64,000 nt of DNA from Flectobacillus sp. BAB-3569. Its GTDB lineage: Bacteria > Bacteroidota > Bacteroidia > Cytophagales > Spirosomataceae. Shown here piece after piece: positions 1 through 7,110 of the stretch. Within the stretch, counting starts at the first letter, position 1. Each line of letters opens with the position of its first letter. The notes below the pieces were generated by a model. It saw only the letters and a program-made list of their open reading frames with translations. It ran no database searches and was not told where the DNA came from. The stretch lies in assembly GCF_002270355.1 (NCBI RefSeq), contig NZ_NJFZ01000003.1:346307-410306 (forward strand). Reading direction: 5' to 3'. The position numbers were made by a program, and so were the translations under genes.

Positions 1-477
1 ATCACTTGTTTCTTTCAAGACCAGCATATTCATCATTTTCAGTAGGTCTGGAGAAACCTCTGTACCTCCAAAAAAGTGAAATTGTAGAAGTAGCTCTAAG
101 CCGTTATTTTTTGGTGTTTTCAAAAGCTGCTTTTGTGCTTTTGTCATCGCACCTGATCCAAAGAATGAACCTGCATCGTCGTAGATGACCACCGCATTTT
201 TGAGATAATGGCTACAGTAGTACGAAAACTTGTCATAATCATCAGACTGAAGCTTAACCACTGCATTTTTGGGCATGGGTCTTTCCAAATCTTCAAATGT
301 TACCACCTTGGTGATTTCCTTGTAGCTGGAGTTATTCGAATGGTCAAAGACAATGATTCTTTTAGGGTTATTTTTGAAGGCTCCGACTCGAAAATCGAGT
401 GAGAGTTGTAAGGCTTCGTAGGTCTTTCCTGTGTTTCGTGTACCAAAGAAGCCCCAAACGTTTCCTTTGGGATTCAT
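1..477 (-). CDS. P-loop ATPase, Zot-like / FtsK-HerA-type (partial)
   Basis: The visible 159 codons start at ATG 477 and stay open to the window edge, so the C-terminus is missing. Close to the N-terminus is a Walker A motif, GTRNTGKT (about residues 12-19). Around residue 95 is a Walker B-like strand, AVVIYDDAG, followed by a strand ending in Gln (LLLQ) and then a conserved-looking LLKMMNMLVLKE segment. This order (P-loop, acidic strand, sensor Gln, arginine/lysine-rich strand) is that of FtsK-HerA ATPases, including filamentous-phage Zot/pI and the packaging ATPases of tailless membrane-containing phages. It is the fourth gene of a tight operon (2-nt gap to the gene before it). I infer a DNA-packaging or export motor for the mobile element. 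A conjugation-type ATPase is also possible. Confidence 0.6.
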   Translation of the reverse strand, partial: MNPKGNVWGFFGTRNTGKTYEALQLSLDFRVGAFKNNPKRIIVFDHSNNSSYKEITKVVTFEDLERPMPKNAVVKLQSDDYDKFSYYCSHYLKNAVVIYDDAGSFFGSGAMTKAQKQLLKTPKNNGLELLLQFHFFGGTEVSPDLLKMMNMLVLKETSD

Positions 478-479
478 AT

Positions 480-1124
480 CTAGGTGATTTTGGCTTTGAT
501 TTTCTTGACTACTTTTATGGTGAAGTTTGAAAGAGCCTGCGGATGATGCGCAATGATATTTGAACCCATGAGTACCACCAAATCGTAAATCATGGCGGTT
601 TTACTAGGGAGTCTGTATCTGCCTTCACGTGCCTTTTTCTTCAAATCTTCGAGAATCACCAGCTTGACAAACTTTCGAATAGATTCGGTGTCTTCCAATC
701 CTTCATCTTGTTGGATTTTCTTCTTTTGCTCCACTCGCTTCTGGGCTGCTTTGACTTCGTCACTCAATGGAATAAGGTTCGCCTCAAAATCTTCGACCAG
801 TTTTTCATCGCCATTTTCGGTCGACATCTCTGCCACGATATTTCGTAGCACGCCTGTACCCGTTTTTACGTAGGAGAAAATTAGTTCTGTTTCCAGTTCT
901 GCATTTCCTTCCAAAATCACTTGGTCGTAGCTGGGTACGTATTGGGGTGTTACAACCTGTTGTGCTACGGTTTGAGGCTTGAAGGGGTTGTCAAATAGCC
1001 CTTCCACTAGCTTAGGTGCAGGAGGCTCTTCTACACGTTCAGGTGGTGAACTCATTCCCGTGAGGATGGAGTTGCCCATTTCCACACCCTCCGATATTAA
1101 TTTTAGTCTTTCTGAGAATTTCAT
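480..1124 (-). CDS. Hypothetical 214-aa protein of the mobile element
   Basis: I do not recognise the family. The N-terminal 60 residues are Pro-rich and low in structure (SPPERVEEPPAPK). Residues 105-165 are strongly charged and probably helical (VKAAQKRVEQKKK). The C-terminus has a hydrophobic patch (IYDLVVLMGSNII) and a basic tail (KVVKKIKAKI). There is no signal peptide. It sits 4 nt after the 140-aa gene and 2 nt before the ATPase start, so it is almost certainly co-transcribed and perhaps a partner of the ATPase. Confidence 0.6.
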   Translation of the reverse strand: MKFSERLKLISEGVEMGNSILTGMSSPPERVEEPPAPKLVEGLFDNPFKPQTVAQQVVTPQYVPSYDQVILEGNAELETELIFSYVKTGTGVLRNIVAEMSTENGDEKLVEDFEANLIPLSDEVKAAQKRVEQKKKIQQDEGLEDTESIRKFVKLVILEDLKKKAREGRYRLPSKTAMIYDLVVLMGSNIIAHHPQALSNFTIKVVKKIKAKIT

Positions 1125-1128
1125 GGTG

Positions 1129-1551
1129 CTACTTTTTTACGTATTGGACTCCCTTTGCTAGACCCTTGCCAGCGTACTTGATGCCAAGGTTAACAAAGAA
1201 GGACGCTACTTTCTTTTTACCTGCCTTTAGTTGGGCTTTGACTTTTCCCATCAAGGTTTTTCGTTCTTCCCATTCGATGATTAGTTTTTCGAAAACAGGA
1301 CGAAAAGCGGGTTCAAAATCAATCGCTCCATCGGCTCTAAAACAACCCATTGCGGTCATGTATTTTCCAATCATATCGAGTTTGAGTTCGTTGTTGATAA
1401 CGGCAGCATCATAAGTTTTTTTCTTGGCCAGTAATGATAGAGCTTCTTCGGAAAAAGCTTGAAATTCTTCAAGCGTCATTTCCCCGTGACTCTGATAGCT
1501 TACAATTTGTCCCTTGGTGTCTAGGGTGAGTGTAGCGAGTATTTGTTTCAT
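1129..1551 (-). CDS. Hypothetical 140-aa protein of the mobile element
   Basis: Unrecognised. It starts inside the stop of the preceding gene (ATGA overlap at 1548-1551), which shows translational coupling to the coiled-coil DNA-binding gene. The first 25 residues look like beta strands (ILATLTLDTKGQIVSYQ), followed by helices. The C-terminal third is very basic (KVKAQLKAGKKKVASFF ... VQYVKK), so contact with DNA or membrane is possible. There is no clear membrane span or export signal. Confidence 0.6.
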   Translation of the reverse strand: MKQILATLTLDTKGQIVSYQSHGEMTLEEFQAFSEEALSLLAKKKTYDAAVINNELKLDMIGKYMTAMGCFRADGAIDFEPAFRPVFEKLIIEWEERKTLMGKVKAQLKAGKKKVASFFVNLGIKYAGKGLAKGVQYVKK

Positions 1552-2648
1552 GGTTGAGAGATTTCTTCAAAGCCCTTGGTATAGTGTTTCTTCCATACAC
1601 CCGCTCCGATACGAACAAAAGCTTTCTGCTCAGAGAATCGAACTGCCTCAGCAATCAGGTTATTGAGACCCGCATCGTTAGCCAGCTTAAAAGTCTTGAA
1701 CTTATCCAGCATGGTGTTTTCGTTGTTTTCATCACGTAAACGGATGTTTTCAAGTTGAAGCGCTTTGTTTTCGTTTTGTAGTCGAATGAAAACAGGGCTG
1801 TTTTCAATGTTTTCAGGCTCAGTGGTGATGTTTTCATGGTTCTTGAAAACATTGTTTTCGTCCAGCAGCCGTTTGTTTTCATCCTGTAAAGCAATGTTTT
1901 CAATGTTTTCAGACTCAGTGCAGATGTTTTCATAATTCTTGAAAACATTGTTTTCCTCTATCAGGCGTTTGTTTTCATTCTGTAAAGCAATGTTTTCACT
2001 TTGAAGCTGAATGAAAACAGAGTTGTTTTCAATGTTTTCAAACTCAGTACTGATGTTTTCATGATTCTTGAAAACATTGTTTTCGTCCATCAACCGTTTG
2101 TTTTCATCCTGTAAAGCAATGTTTTCACTTTTAAGCTTGATGAAAACAGGATTGTTTTCAATGTTTTCATGATTTCTGAAAACATTGTTTTCGTCCAGCA
2201 ATCGTTTGTTTTCATGCTTCAATTGAATGATTTCATCCTTTAGAGGATTGATGTTTTCATCCAACAAGGTTTGGAACTGTGCTCGGATTTCGACTTCTCG
2301 TTCAGGGGTGAGTAGGCGCTCATCGTTTTCGTATAAGCCAAATGTTAGACCATTGAAAACATAGTGAGCCAAGGCAGACTGAATAATGTTTTCATGAGTT
2401 TTCAGCTCAGTATTTTCTTCGAGTAGGGTATCAAGTTCACGAAGCTGCTCAGGTGTGAGGTGTATGAAAACAGTGTTTTCATGCTTAGGTGTATTGCCTG
2501 CAAAAGTCTTTTCAAGAATCTCGTTAAGGAAATCACTAGTGTTTTGAGAGCTTCTTAGCCAGTCAGCAATTTCAGGTCTTACTCTTGCTCCAATCTGGAC
2601 GGTACGTGCAATGTTTTCAGCCATGTTTTCAATGTTTTCATGAATCAA
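1548..2648 (-). CDS. Ribbon-helix-helix/coiled-coil DNA-binding protein carrying its own repeat array
   Basis: 366 aa. Residues about 16-50 (TVQIGARVRPEIADWL, then SDFLNEILEK) have the strand-helix-helix pattern of an RHH/Arc-type domain. A second similar block (VFIHLTPEQLRELDTLL) follows. Residues about 140-310 are a long coiled coil of about four imperfect repeats with LQDENKRLLDENNVFKNHEN-like wording; the C-terminal 55 residues are not repetitive. The layout (small DNA-binding head, long coiled-coil tail) is that of KfrA-like and single-protein plasmid partition factors; that is analogy, not homology. The dipeptides EN and VF are written almost always GAA-AAC and GTT-TTC, giving a DNA motif array described separately. 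First gene of a four-gene operon that ends with the ATPase. Confidence 0.75.
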   Translation of the reverse strand: MIHENIENMAENIARTVQIGARVRPEIADWLRSSQNTSDFLNEILEKTFAGNTPKHENTVFIHLTPEQLRELDTLLEENTELKTHENIIQSALAHYVFNGLTFGLYENDERLLTPEREVEIRAQFQTLLDENINPLKDEIIQLKHENKRLLDENNVFRNHENIENNPVFIKLKSENIALQDENKRLMDENNVFKNHENISTEFENIENNSVFIQLQSENIALQNENKRLIEENNVFKNYENICTESENIENIALQDENKRLLDENNVFKNHENITTEPENIENSPVFIRLQNENKALQLENIRLRDENNENTMLDKFKTFKLANDAGLNNLIAEAVRFSEQKAFVRIGAGVWKKHYTKGFEEISQP

Positions 2649-2708
2649 GACCGATGTTTTCGTTTGTTTTCATCGGTGTTTTCATCATGAAATTAGTAGG
2701 CTATTGAC

Positions 2709-2725
2709 GAAAACATGATGTTTTC
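2709..2725. promoter_or_regulatory. Palindromic operator-like site of the GTTTTC array
   Basis: GAAAACATgATGTTTTC is a perfect 8-bp inverted repeat around one base. It lies in the intergenic region between the leftward coiled-coil gene (start 2648) and the rightward HTH gene (start 2836). It is built from two facing copies of the array hexamer, so it is the best single candidate for a dimer-binding operator. Confidence 0.6.
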
Positions 2726-2773
2726 ATGCGAGCACATTCGATTTTGTCCGTATATATCCGTTTTTATCTCTTT

Positions 2774-2801
2774 TTTGCACAAGTGATTTTTAGTAAATTT
2801 G
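2774..2801 (+). promoter_or_regulatory. Bacteroidota-type promoter for the small HTH gene
   Basis: A TTTG at 2774-2777 and TAAATTTG at 2794-2801 match the Bacteroidota -33/-7 boxes (TTTG and TAnnTTTG) with 16-nt spacing, slightly shorter than usual. Two array hexamers (2805-2810, 2818-2823) lie just downstream, where a bound protein would block initiation. Confidence 0.5.
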
Positions 2802-2835
2802 TATGAAAACCTAAAACGAAAACATTGGATTTATT

Positions 2836-2996
2836 ATGGGAGCTTCTACGATAGTTAATTCTGCAAGCATCGCTCAACTCATGGGCTGGACAAAGGAATA
2901 TTCGGCAAAGAAAATTAGAGAGGTAAAAAGGCAACAGGTTGTGCATACGTCACCTTTGCAGATTGTGCCAAAGCTTGGAAAGTGTCAATGTCGTAA
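2836..2996 (+). pseudogene. Small helix-turn-helix protein, frameshifted in an A5 run
   Basis: Read as it stands, the ORF runs to 3024 and ends in an unusual basic tail. If one A is added to the A5 run at 2925-2929, the frame becomes IREVKKATGCAYVTF...DCAKAWKVSMS and stops at 2994-2996, a 53-aa protein. That version matches the pattern of small Bacteroidota HTH proteins: a recognition helix, then IR-x(n)-GK and a vTf-x-eF/C segment. N-terminal residues ASIAQLMGWTKEYSAKKIRE form the likely HTH. It is the only rightward gene inside the left half of the element, shares a regulatory region with the coiled-coil gene and ends at a strong terminator. The family assignment is from pattern memory. Confidence 0.5.
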
Positions 2997-3031
2997 AACA
3001 AAGCTCTCTTCTAAATACTACTGATAAATGT

Positions 3032-3064
3032 AAACGCCCACCAATTCACAATTGGTGGGCGTTT
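3032..3064. terminator. Bidirectional rho-independent terminator
   Basis: AAACGCCCACCAATT and AATTGGTGGGCGTTT form a perfect 15-bp stem with a 3-nt loop, with A and T tracts on either side. It separates the rightward HTH gene from the leftward gene at 3160-3501. Confidence 0.9.
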
Positions 3065-3159
3065 TATGTTCTTAACTTTTATTGATGAATGAATGTAAGA
3101 TTAATACAAAATAAGTAGTGCTTTGCTACTCAATAATTTATTTACAGGAAAAGCTGCTC

Positions 3160-3501
3160 TTAATTTGAATGTAACAAATCATATTGACTTCGTAGGTTAT
3201 CAATGTATTTAATCACATCTGAGTCTGAAAACTCTTTAATATTGATGGTAGAAGACAAGCCTAATAACAAAACTATTTGCTCTAATATCTCCCTATTTTT
3301 ATTACTCTTGGCTTTCTGATAATATTCTGCTGAAGCTCTGTAAATTTCACAATCCAACTGGTGCAGACTTTTTTGAAGTATATCATCAGTAGATTCCAGA
3401 AAAAAATAAGACTTATTTTTTAAGGATTCAGCTAAGTAAACCTGCTCTGAATAATAAAAGTTGTAATTGTCATAACTAATGAATAATTCAGGTATATCCA
3501 T
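3160..3501 (-). CDS. Hypothetical 113-aa protein
   Basis: Unrecognised. Acidic N-terminus with many Tyr (ELFISYDNYNFYYSEQVYL), then helical charged segments. No signal peptide and no membrane span; LEQIVLLLGLSS is a short hydrophobic patch. It stands alone between two hairpins (3032-3064 and 3653-3679), so it may be an independently expressed cargo gene. Composition is more AT-rich than the neighbouring operon genes. Confidence 0.5.
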   Translation of the reverse strand: MDIPELFISYDNYNFYYSEQVYLAESLKNKSYFFLESTDDILQKSLHQLDCEIYRASAEYYQKAKSNKNREILEQIVLLLGLSSTINIKEFSDSDVIKYIDNLRSQYDLLHSN

Positions 3502-3652
3502 AATAGTATTGTTGATGTAAGGAATTAATCATGTGATAAATATACTAAATTATTCTATTACGCAAACTCTGTAATATCCAAAATTGATTAAAATCAGTTT
3601 CTTAATCTTGAAGTTTTTTACGCTAATATAACTACCCTTACATCACACAAAG

Positions 3653-3679
3653 GCCCCACAACCTAAATGATTATGGGGC
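3653..3679 (-). terminator. Hairpin downstream of the toxin-antitoxin pair
   Basis: GCCCCA (3653-3658) pairs with TGGGGC (3674-3679) across a 15-nt loop, directly after the toxin stop codon at 3685. The T tract on the minus strand is weak, so termination may be partial. Confidence 0.5.
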
Positions 3680-3684
3680 GTTTG

Positions 3685-4098
3685 CTAATTTATAACCTTG
3701 AGTTTTGGGTAAAAAGGGAAATAAGCATCTGTGCTTAAAACTGGCATATCTTCATAGATTGACTGTGCGATGATAAGTAAGTCAAATGGATCTCCATGAG
3801 GTTTTGAACTACTTGCCTTAGGAAAGACCTTTGGTACGTTCAAGATTTCATTGATATGCTCGTTTTTGACTGGTAATACTTGTACCCTTTTTAGTAACTC
3901 TTTGATGGCATCTTTGTAGGGGATGTTGAAAGGGTTATTCCCTTTTCTAACCTTAATGGCAATCTCATGCAAGCTGGCATTACTAATGTATAATTGGCTG
4001 CTAGGGTAGGTTAGTATTTTTTGCTGTTCTTTGGATAATTCTACAGTCTCTTTATTAATCCAAAAAATCAATATGTTACTATCGAGTAGGTATGTCAT
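3685..4098 (-). CDS. PIN-domain ribonuclease toxin (VapC-like)
   Basis: 138 aa from the ATG at 4098. It opens MTYLLDSNILIFW, the classic PIN strand with the first catalytic Asp (D6). It continues with Glu in SNASLHEIAIKV, Asp in DPFDLLIIAQ and Asp in LSTDAYF, the acidic set that binds metal and cuts RNA in VapC toxins. An upstream in-frame ATG at 4143 would overlap the antitoxin gene, so I reject it. The antitoxin ends TAG-C-ATG, one base before this start. It probably stabilises the mobile element. Confidence 0.88.
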   Translation of the reverse strand: MTYLLDSNILIFWINKETVELSKEQQKILTYPSSQLYISNASLHEIAIKVRKGNNPFNIPYKDAIKELLKRVQVLPVKNEHINEILNVPKVFPKASSSKPHGDPFDLLIIAQSIYEDMPVLSTDAYFPFYPKLKVIN

Positions 4099-4099
4099 G

Positions 4100-4249
4100 C
4101 TAAGATTTTTTGATAACCACTTGGGTTCTGTTTTTCTCAACAAACTTTTTGCGCTCTTCTGGAGTCATTAGTTCGTGAGGCTCTAAAATACCTTTGTATC
4201 TAATTTTAGGGCTTCTAGTAGCAGGTGTTTGAATCGTTTTAGTTGCCAT
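4100..4249 (-). CDS. Small antitoxin partner of the VapC-like toxin
   Basis: 49 aa: starts MATKTIQTPATRSP, contains LEPHELMTPEERKKFVEKN and ends QVVIKKS. It is too short for usual ORF cut-offs. Its stop is one base from the toxin start, the standard antitoxin-toxin order. The basic, disordered start may bind DNA, while the acidic LEPHELMTPEE helix could lie in the toxin groove. I cannot name its family. Confidence 0.75.
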   Translation of the reverse strand: MATKTIQTPATRSPKIRYKGILEPHELMTPEERKKFVEKNRTQVVIKKS

Positions 4250-4280
4250 GTCGGAAATCGTTTTAGTTAAACAAATATAG

Positions 4281-4682
4281 CTAGAAAATCACAAAGTCGT
4301 TGTCTAACTTGTATATAAATTCATAGAACTCTTCACGGCTATCGGAGGATTTTTTAGGTACCCAATTCGTTAATCCTTGGTCTAATTTATCTCTGATAAA
4401 TTGTACTTCGTTGGTAGTATAGAGTCCTAAAATACTAAAAAGTGCCTGAGCTTGATAATAGTGAAGCTTAATCTTTTTGATGCCAGCCTTGGACAATTTC
4501 AAATTTTCAGCAGAAACTTGAAATATTGAATCAAAAAGTGTTGCAACAATGATTTCGGGAGCAATAGTGTACGATTTGTGTATTTTAAAGTGGGACGTAA
4601 CCATAACGTTTTGTCTGAATGTGACTTGTCTGAGAAGTTGATACTCAAAAAGGTCTATTTCGATGGTGATTAGATTTATCAT
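4281..4682 (-). CDS. Hypothetical 133-aa protein
   Basis: Unrecognised soluble protein with alternating hydrophobic strands (INLITIEIDLFEYQLLRQV) and a helical middle (IKKIKLHYYQAQALFSILGLY). It overlaps the preceding gene by 4 nt (ATGA at 4679-4682), so the two are translationally coupled. No transmembrane segment or catalytic motif is visible. Confidence 0.6.
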   Translation of the reverse strand: MINLITIEIDLFEYQLLRQVTFRQNVMVTSHFKIHKSYTIAPEIIVATLFDSIFQVSAENLKLSKAGIKKIKLHYYQAQALFSILGLYTTNEVQFIRDKLDQGLTNWVPKKSSDSREEFYEFIYKLDNDFVIF

Positions 4683-4984
4683 GTGTCCAATTGGTTAGCA
4701 ACCTCTATAAATTGACAAAATCCCTTGATAGCTTGCTTGAGCTTTTTGTTCTCAGTCTGTAATTCTTCTATTTCTTTGTTGGACTTGTGTCGGTGGGAAT
4801 TGTAAGTCTGCCTAAGCCCTTGTAACTCTTCTGTTTTCTCTCTGTAATCTCTTAAGATAAACTCAAAGACAGATTGTCCAGTTTTAATGTTTTCCTTCTG
4901 CATAACTTGGTTCATGATTTCGACCAAGTCTGCATTTTCATCGTTGTCTAACCCACGGAGGGTCATTGTTGAGAATTGCTTCAT
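4679..4984 (-). CDS. Small RHH-like protein with C-terminal coiled coil
   Basis: 101 aa. Residues 4-50 (FSTMTLRGLDNDENADLVEIM ... then SVFEFILRDYREK) can be read as strand-helix-helix, as in ribbon-helix-helix repressors. Residues 50-90 are a coiled coil (EELQGLRQ ... IEELQTENKKLKQAIKG). It overlaps both neighbours by 4 nt. Likely a DNA-binding accessory protein of the element; the assignment is tentative. Confidence 0.55.
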   Translation of the reverse strand: MKQFSTMTLRGLDNDENADLVEIMNQVMQKENIKTGQSVFEFILRDYREKTEELQGLRQTYNSHRHKSNKEIEELQTENKKLKQAIKGFCQFIEVANQLDT

Positions 4985-5085
4985 TTTGATAGGATTAAAA
5001 AGATGATGACTAAAAATGCGGTAAACACGTTTGCGACTGTTTCTGCCAGCAGCTCGACTTCTAGGTGTTCTTTACGTTTTTCCAT
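4981..5085 (-). CDS. 34-aa single-span membrane microprotein
   Basis: Starts MEKRKEHLEVELLAET, continues with one hydrophobic span (VANVFTAFLVIIFLIL) and ends SK. Its stop overlaps the next start (ATGA at 4981-4984), the best evidence that it is real. Small one-helix proteins in a replication operon are typical of filamentous or membrane-containing phages, where they serve as coat or assembly proteins. That role is inference. Confidence 0.6.
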   Translation of the reverse strand: MEKRKEHLEVELLAETVANVFTAFLVIIFLILSK

Positions 5086-5087
5086 GA

Positions 5088-5327
5088 TTAGAGTTTATGA
5101 GCTTTGTTTTTGCAGTTGGCTTTATGCGTAAGTTGAATGTTGTAGTTGATCACCACAAGGATGTATTCGCAACTATCAATTTCTACCAAAGATATTCCAT
5201 GTTGTATCTGTTGATAGGGTAGAATGTGCTTGTATTTCACTGGTGGTGGTTCTTTCTGAGAAAAAGCTGCAATCGCCAGAAGTGTGAGTATTCCGACAAT
5301 CAAGGTGTTTTGAGATTGAAATTTCAT
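5088..5327 (-). CDS. Small exported protein, 79 aa
   Basis: An N-terminal signal sequence (LIVGILTLLAIAAFSQ, cleavage likely around residue 23) is followed by a short domain with two Cys (VEIDSCEYILVV ... THKANCKNK). The HK-x-NCKN ending is reminiscent of small Bacteroidota mobile-element proteins, but I cannot name a family. The ATG lies inside one copy of a TTTGCTATCAA repeat on the opposite strand. It ends 3 nt before the start of the 34-aa membrane gene. Confidence 0.6.
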   Translation of the reverse strand: MKFQSQNTLIVGILTLLAIAAFSQKEPPPVKYKHILPYQQIQHGISLVEIDSCEYILVVINYNIQLTHKANCKNKAHKL

Positions 5328-5461
5328 TTTGCTATCAATTTAGAGTAAACTTTTGCCTGAGCGATGTTTGATCGGTGTGAGCTGCCTTAAATTTTGCTAT
5401 CAAAATTTGCTTAAAAGAGAGCTGCATCAATTCCCTGGTCTTTCAATTTGCTATCAATTTT
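5327..5461. repeat. Three copies of TTTGCTATCAA
   Basis: TTTGCTATCAA occurs at about 5328, 5393 and 5447, in the gap between two element genes and touching both. The spacing is 65 and 54 bases, and a GCAGCTC word is also duplicated, so this is an imperfect tandem duplication of about 60 bp. It may be iteron-like or just a duplication scar; it lies directly downstream of the replication-type gene. Confidence 0.55.
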
Positions 5462-5720
5462 GCGAGTCGCACATTAAGAACCTTTTCAATGTCTTGTCGT
5501 ATTGGGCAATCATTTTGCCATTGTATCCTACCTCGTAGATATAAGCATTATCTATCGGGTCTTTAAAACCGCTCACAAGCTTACAGGCTGCTTTGAGGCG
5601 TTCGGAACTATTTCTACCGAAGATGATTAAATCGGATGCTCCTTTGATTGGAAGCCATACTCCATTGGGTAAGATGTACTTTAGTTTCCATTTCACTACT
5701 GGTGCTGATGTTGATTGCAT
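5454..5720 (-). CDS. Hypothetical 88-aa protein
   Basis: Unrecognised small soluble protein (VVKWKLKYILPNGVWLPIKGASDLIIFGRN). It has a predicted beta-rich N-terminal half and ends MCDSQN. It overlaps the end of the replication-type gene by 25 nt, so translation is coupled. No motif of known function. Confidence 0.6.
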   Translation of the reverse strand: MQSTSAPVVKWKLKYILPNGVWLPIKGASDLIIFGRNSSERLKAACKLVSGFKDPIDNAYIYEVGYNGKMIAQYDKTLKRFLMCDSQN

Positions 5721-7030
5721 GGTCTTAGAAAGTTAGTTGTTTTTAGGAAGTAGTTGAATTTTTGTACATAGTCGCTGTTGGTTTTTACACTCAATTTGCG
5801 ACTGTAATATTGGGCTAATTGGGTAATATCCTTGATTTTATTCCCTTGTCCACGTGGTACAACACCTGTCATTGGGTATTGCATCATAGTCAATTTGGCA
5901 CGCTCAAGCTCTTTTTCGAATTCTATCTCTCTGAGTGACTTTTCGGCTTTTTTAGCCCATTGTAGCACTACCAAGAATCCTTGTTTTTGATGTGTTCCGT
6001 AGTCTTTCGAGAAGTATTTTGTTGGGTGATAAGCCTCTCTGTCCTTACGAGCGTCAAAAGCTTGCTTTTTATCCGCCCAATACTGGAGGGTCATGCTATA
6101 AATCTGCCAGAATTCGAAGGTATTCTCCTTTGGATTCTGGTTTTTGAACCCGTTAAACACATCTCTGTGAATAACTTTCTTGATTTCGGACTCAATTGGG
6201 GTATAGTTGCGTTGTGGGTAGAACACATCTTTCACATATTTCCAGAAGTTGTTTACAATCGTAGCCTTTTCAAGGTCAGTTAAGCCCTTTGGCTCTGGTT
6301 TTGATGCATTTTGGTAGCGAATCTTGTTTAGAGTGCCTTTGCGGTAAGCTTCAAAACGTTCGTCTGAACTGATAAAAGAATTTTCGGCGCCCCCCGTGTT
6401 TTTTTCTTGGCAGTTTTCTTGGTCATTTACAAGGTTTTGGGCTATTTCTTGTTTTTCTTGGCCATTTTCTTGGTGTCTTTCTTGGGATAGGTTTTCCACA
6501 TCTTCCGCTATATATGAATTACATAGATTTTCTATTTGGTTACTTAAGTGTGGCAAAGTTTGCACCTCTGAGAGGGAAAAGGCTTTCAAAATGGTAGTTG
6601 GCTTTTCTGACCAGCTTTGGATTTTTGGTTTGAATTGGTCGATTCCAAGCAATAACCAGAGGTTTAAAGCTATCTTGTAGCCATTAACTCTACCTTCTTC
6701 AAACTCCTCTACAGTAATGACCCCGAAGGTGCTTAGACGTGCCAAATGGTCTTGTACAGCCCTGCGGCTGCAACCACAAAGGTTTGCCAAATCCCAACGA
6801 GTAATATGTAACAAGGGCACACGGTCAGAATCAGCCCACAGAGGACTATTCATACAGTTCCAAAATTGCTTGAGGTACAAGTGTGCAATAGATTTCAATT
6901 TTGATAGATGTGGCTCACGCAACATGGTGCTTTTGGTAACGAATTGTACATCGTTATGCTCTTTCGCAAAAGCATGATACCTTTCGATTACCTGTCCAAA
7001 TTGGTGACTAAACGTTTTTTCAATTCTCAT
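5696..7030 (-). CDS. Winged-helix replication-type protein
   Basis: 444 aa. Residues about 75-130 form a clear winged helix: HITRWDLANLCGCSRRAVQDH (recognition helix), then LSTFGVITVEEFEEGRVNGYKI (wing). Residues 180-230 are a Gln/Asn/Glu-rich linker (ENGQEKQEIAQN). The C-terminal half is rich in aromatic residues and Lys (FWKYVKDVFYPQRNY, MTLQYWADKKQAF, YHPTKYFSKDYG). This architecture resembles plasmid/phage initiator or DnaD/O-type replication proteins. It is the largest gene of the operon and its position suggests it starts replication of the element. No HUH or primase motif is seen, so rolling-circle nicking is not supported. Confidence 0.6.
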   Translation of the reverse strand: MRIEKTFSHQFGQVIERYHAFAKEHNDVQFVTKSTMLREPHLSKLKSIAHLYLKQFWNCMNSPLWADSDRVPLLHITRWDLANLCGCSRRAVQDHLARLSTFGVITVEEFEEGRVNGYKIALNLWLLLGIDQFKPKIQSWSEKPTTILKAFSLSEVQTLPHLSNQIENLCNSYIAEDVENLSQERHQENGQEKQEIAQNLVNDQENCQEKNTGGAENSFISSDERFEAYRKGTLNKIRYQNASKPEPKGLTDLEKATIVNNFWKYVKDVFYPQRNYTPIESEIKKVIHRDVFNGFKNQNPKENTFEFWQIYSMTLQYWADKKQAFDARKDREAYHPTKYFSKDYGTHQKQGFLVVLQWAKKAEKSLREIEFEKELERAKLTMMQYPMTGVVPRGQGNKIKDITQLAQYYSRKLSVKTNSDYVQKFNYFLKTTNFLRPCNQHQHQ

Positions 7031-7110
7031 ATTTGTTTTTGGTATGTAGTGACAAAACTTCGCTTGTCAGGGCTTAGAATCATCACTACGCTATTTCCCG
7101 TTGTTTCTGC

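Larger units (their letters stand above)
1715..2823. repeat. About 49-copy GTTTTC/GAAAAC motif array inside and upstream of the coiled-coil gene
   Basis: By eye I count about 37 GTTTTC and 12 GAAAAC hexamers on the + strand between 1715 and 2823, where fewer than one would be expected by chance. Most sit in the wider form ATGTTTTCA. Copies lie inside the gene (read as EN or VF) and continue through the non-coding DNA upstream (hexamers at 2656, 2666, 2678, 2709, 2720, 2805, 2818). At least one internal copy (2398-2403) is read in a different codon frame, as part of Leu-Lys-Thr, which argues for selection at DNA level rather than only on the protein. Candidate centromere, packaging or operator array. 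Confidence 0.8.

Noticed and set aside
1715-2823. CRISPR array
   Set aside because: The repeated word is 6-9 bp, spacing is irregular, there are no unique spacers of constant length and no cas genes.
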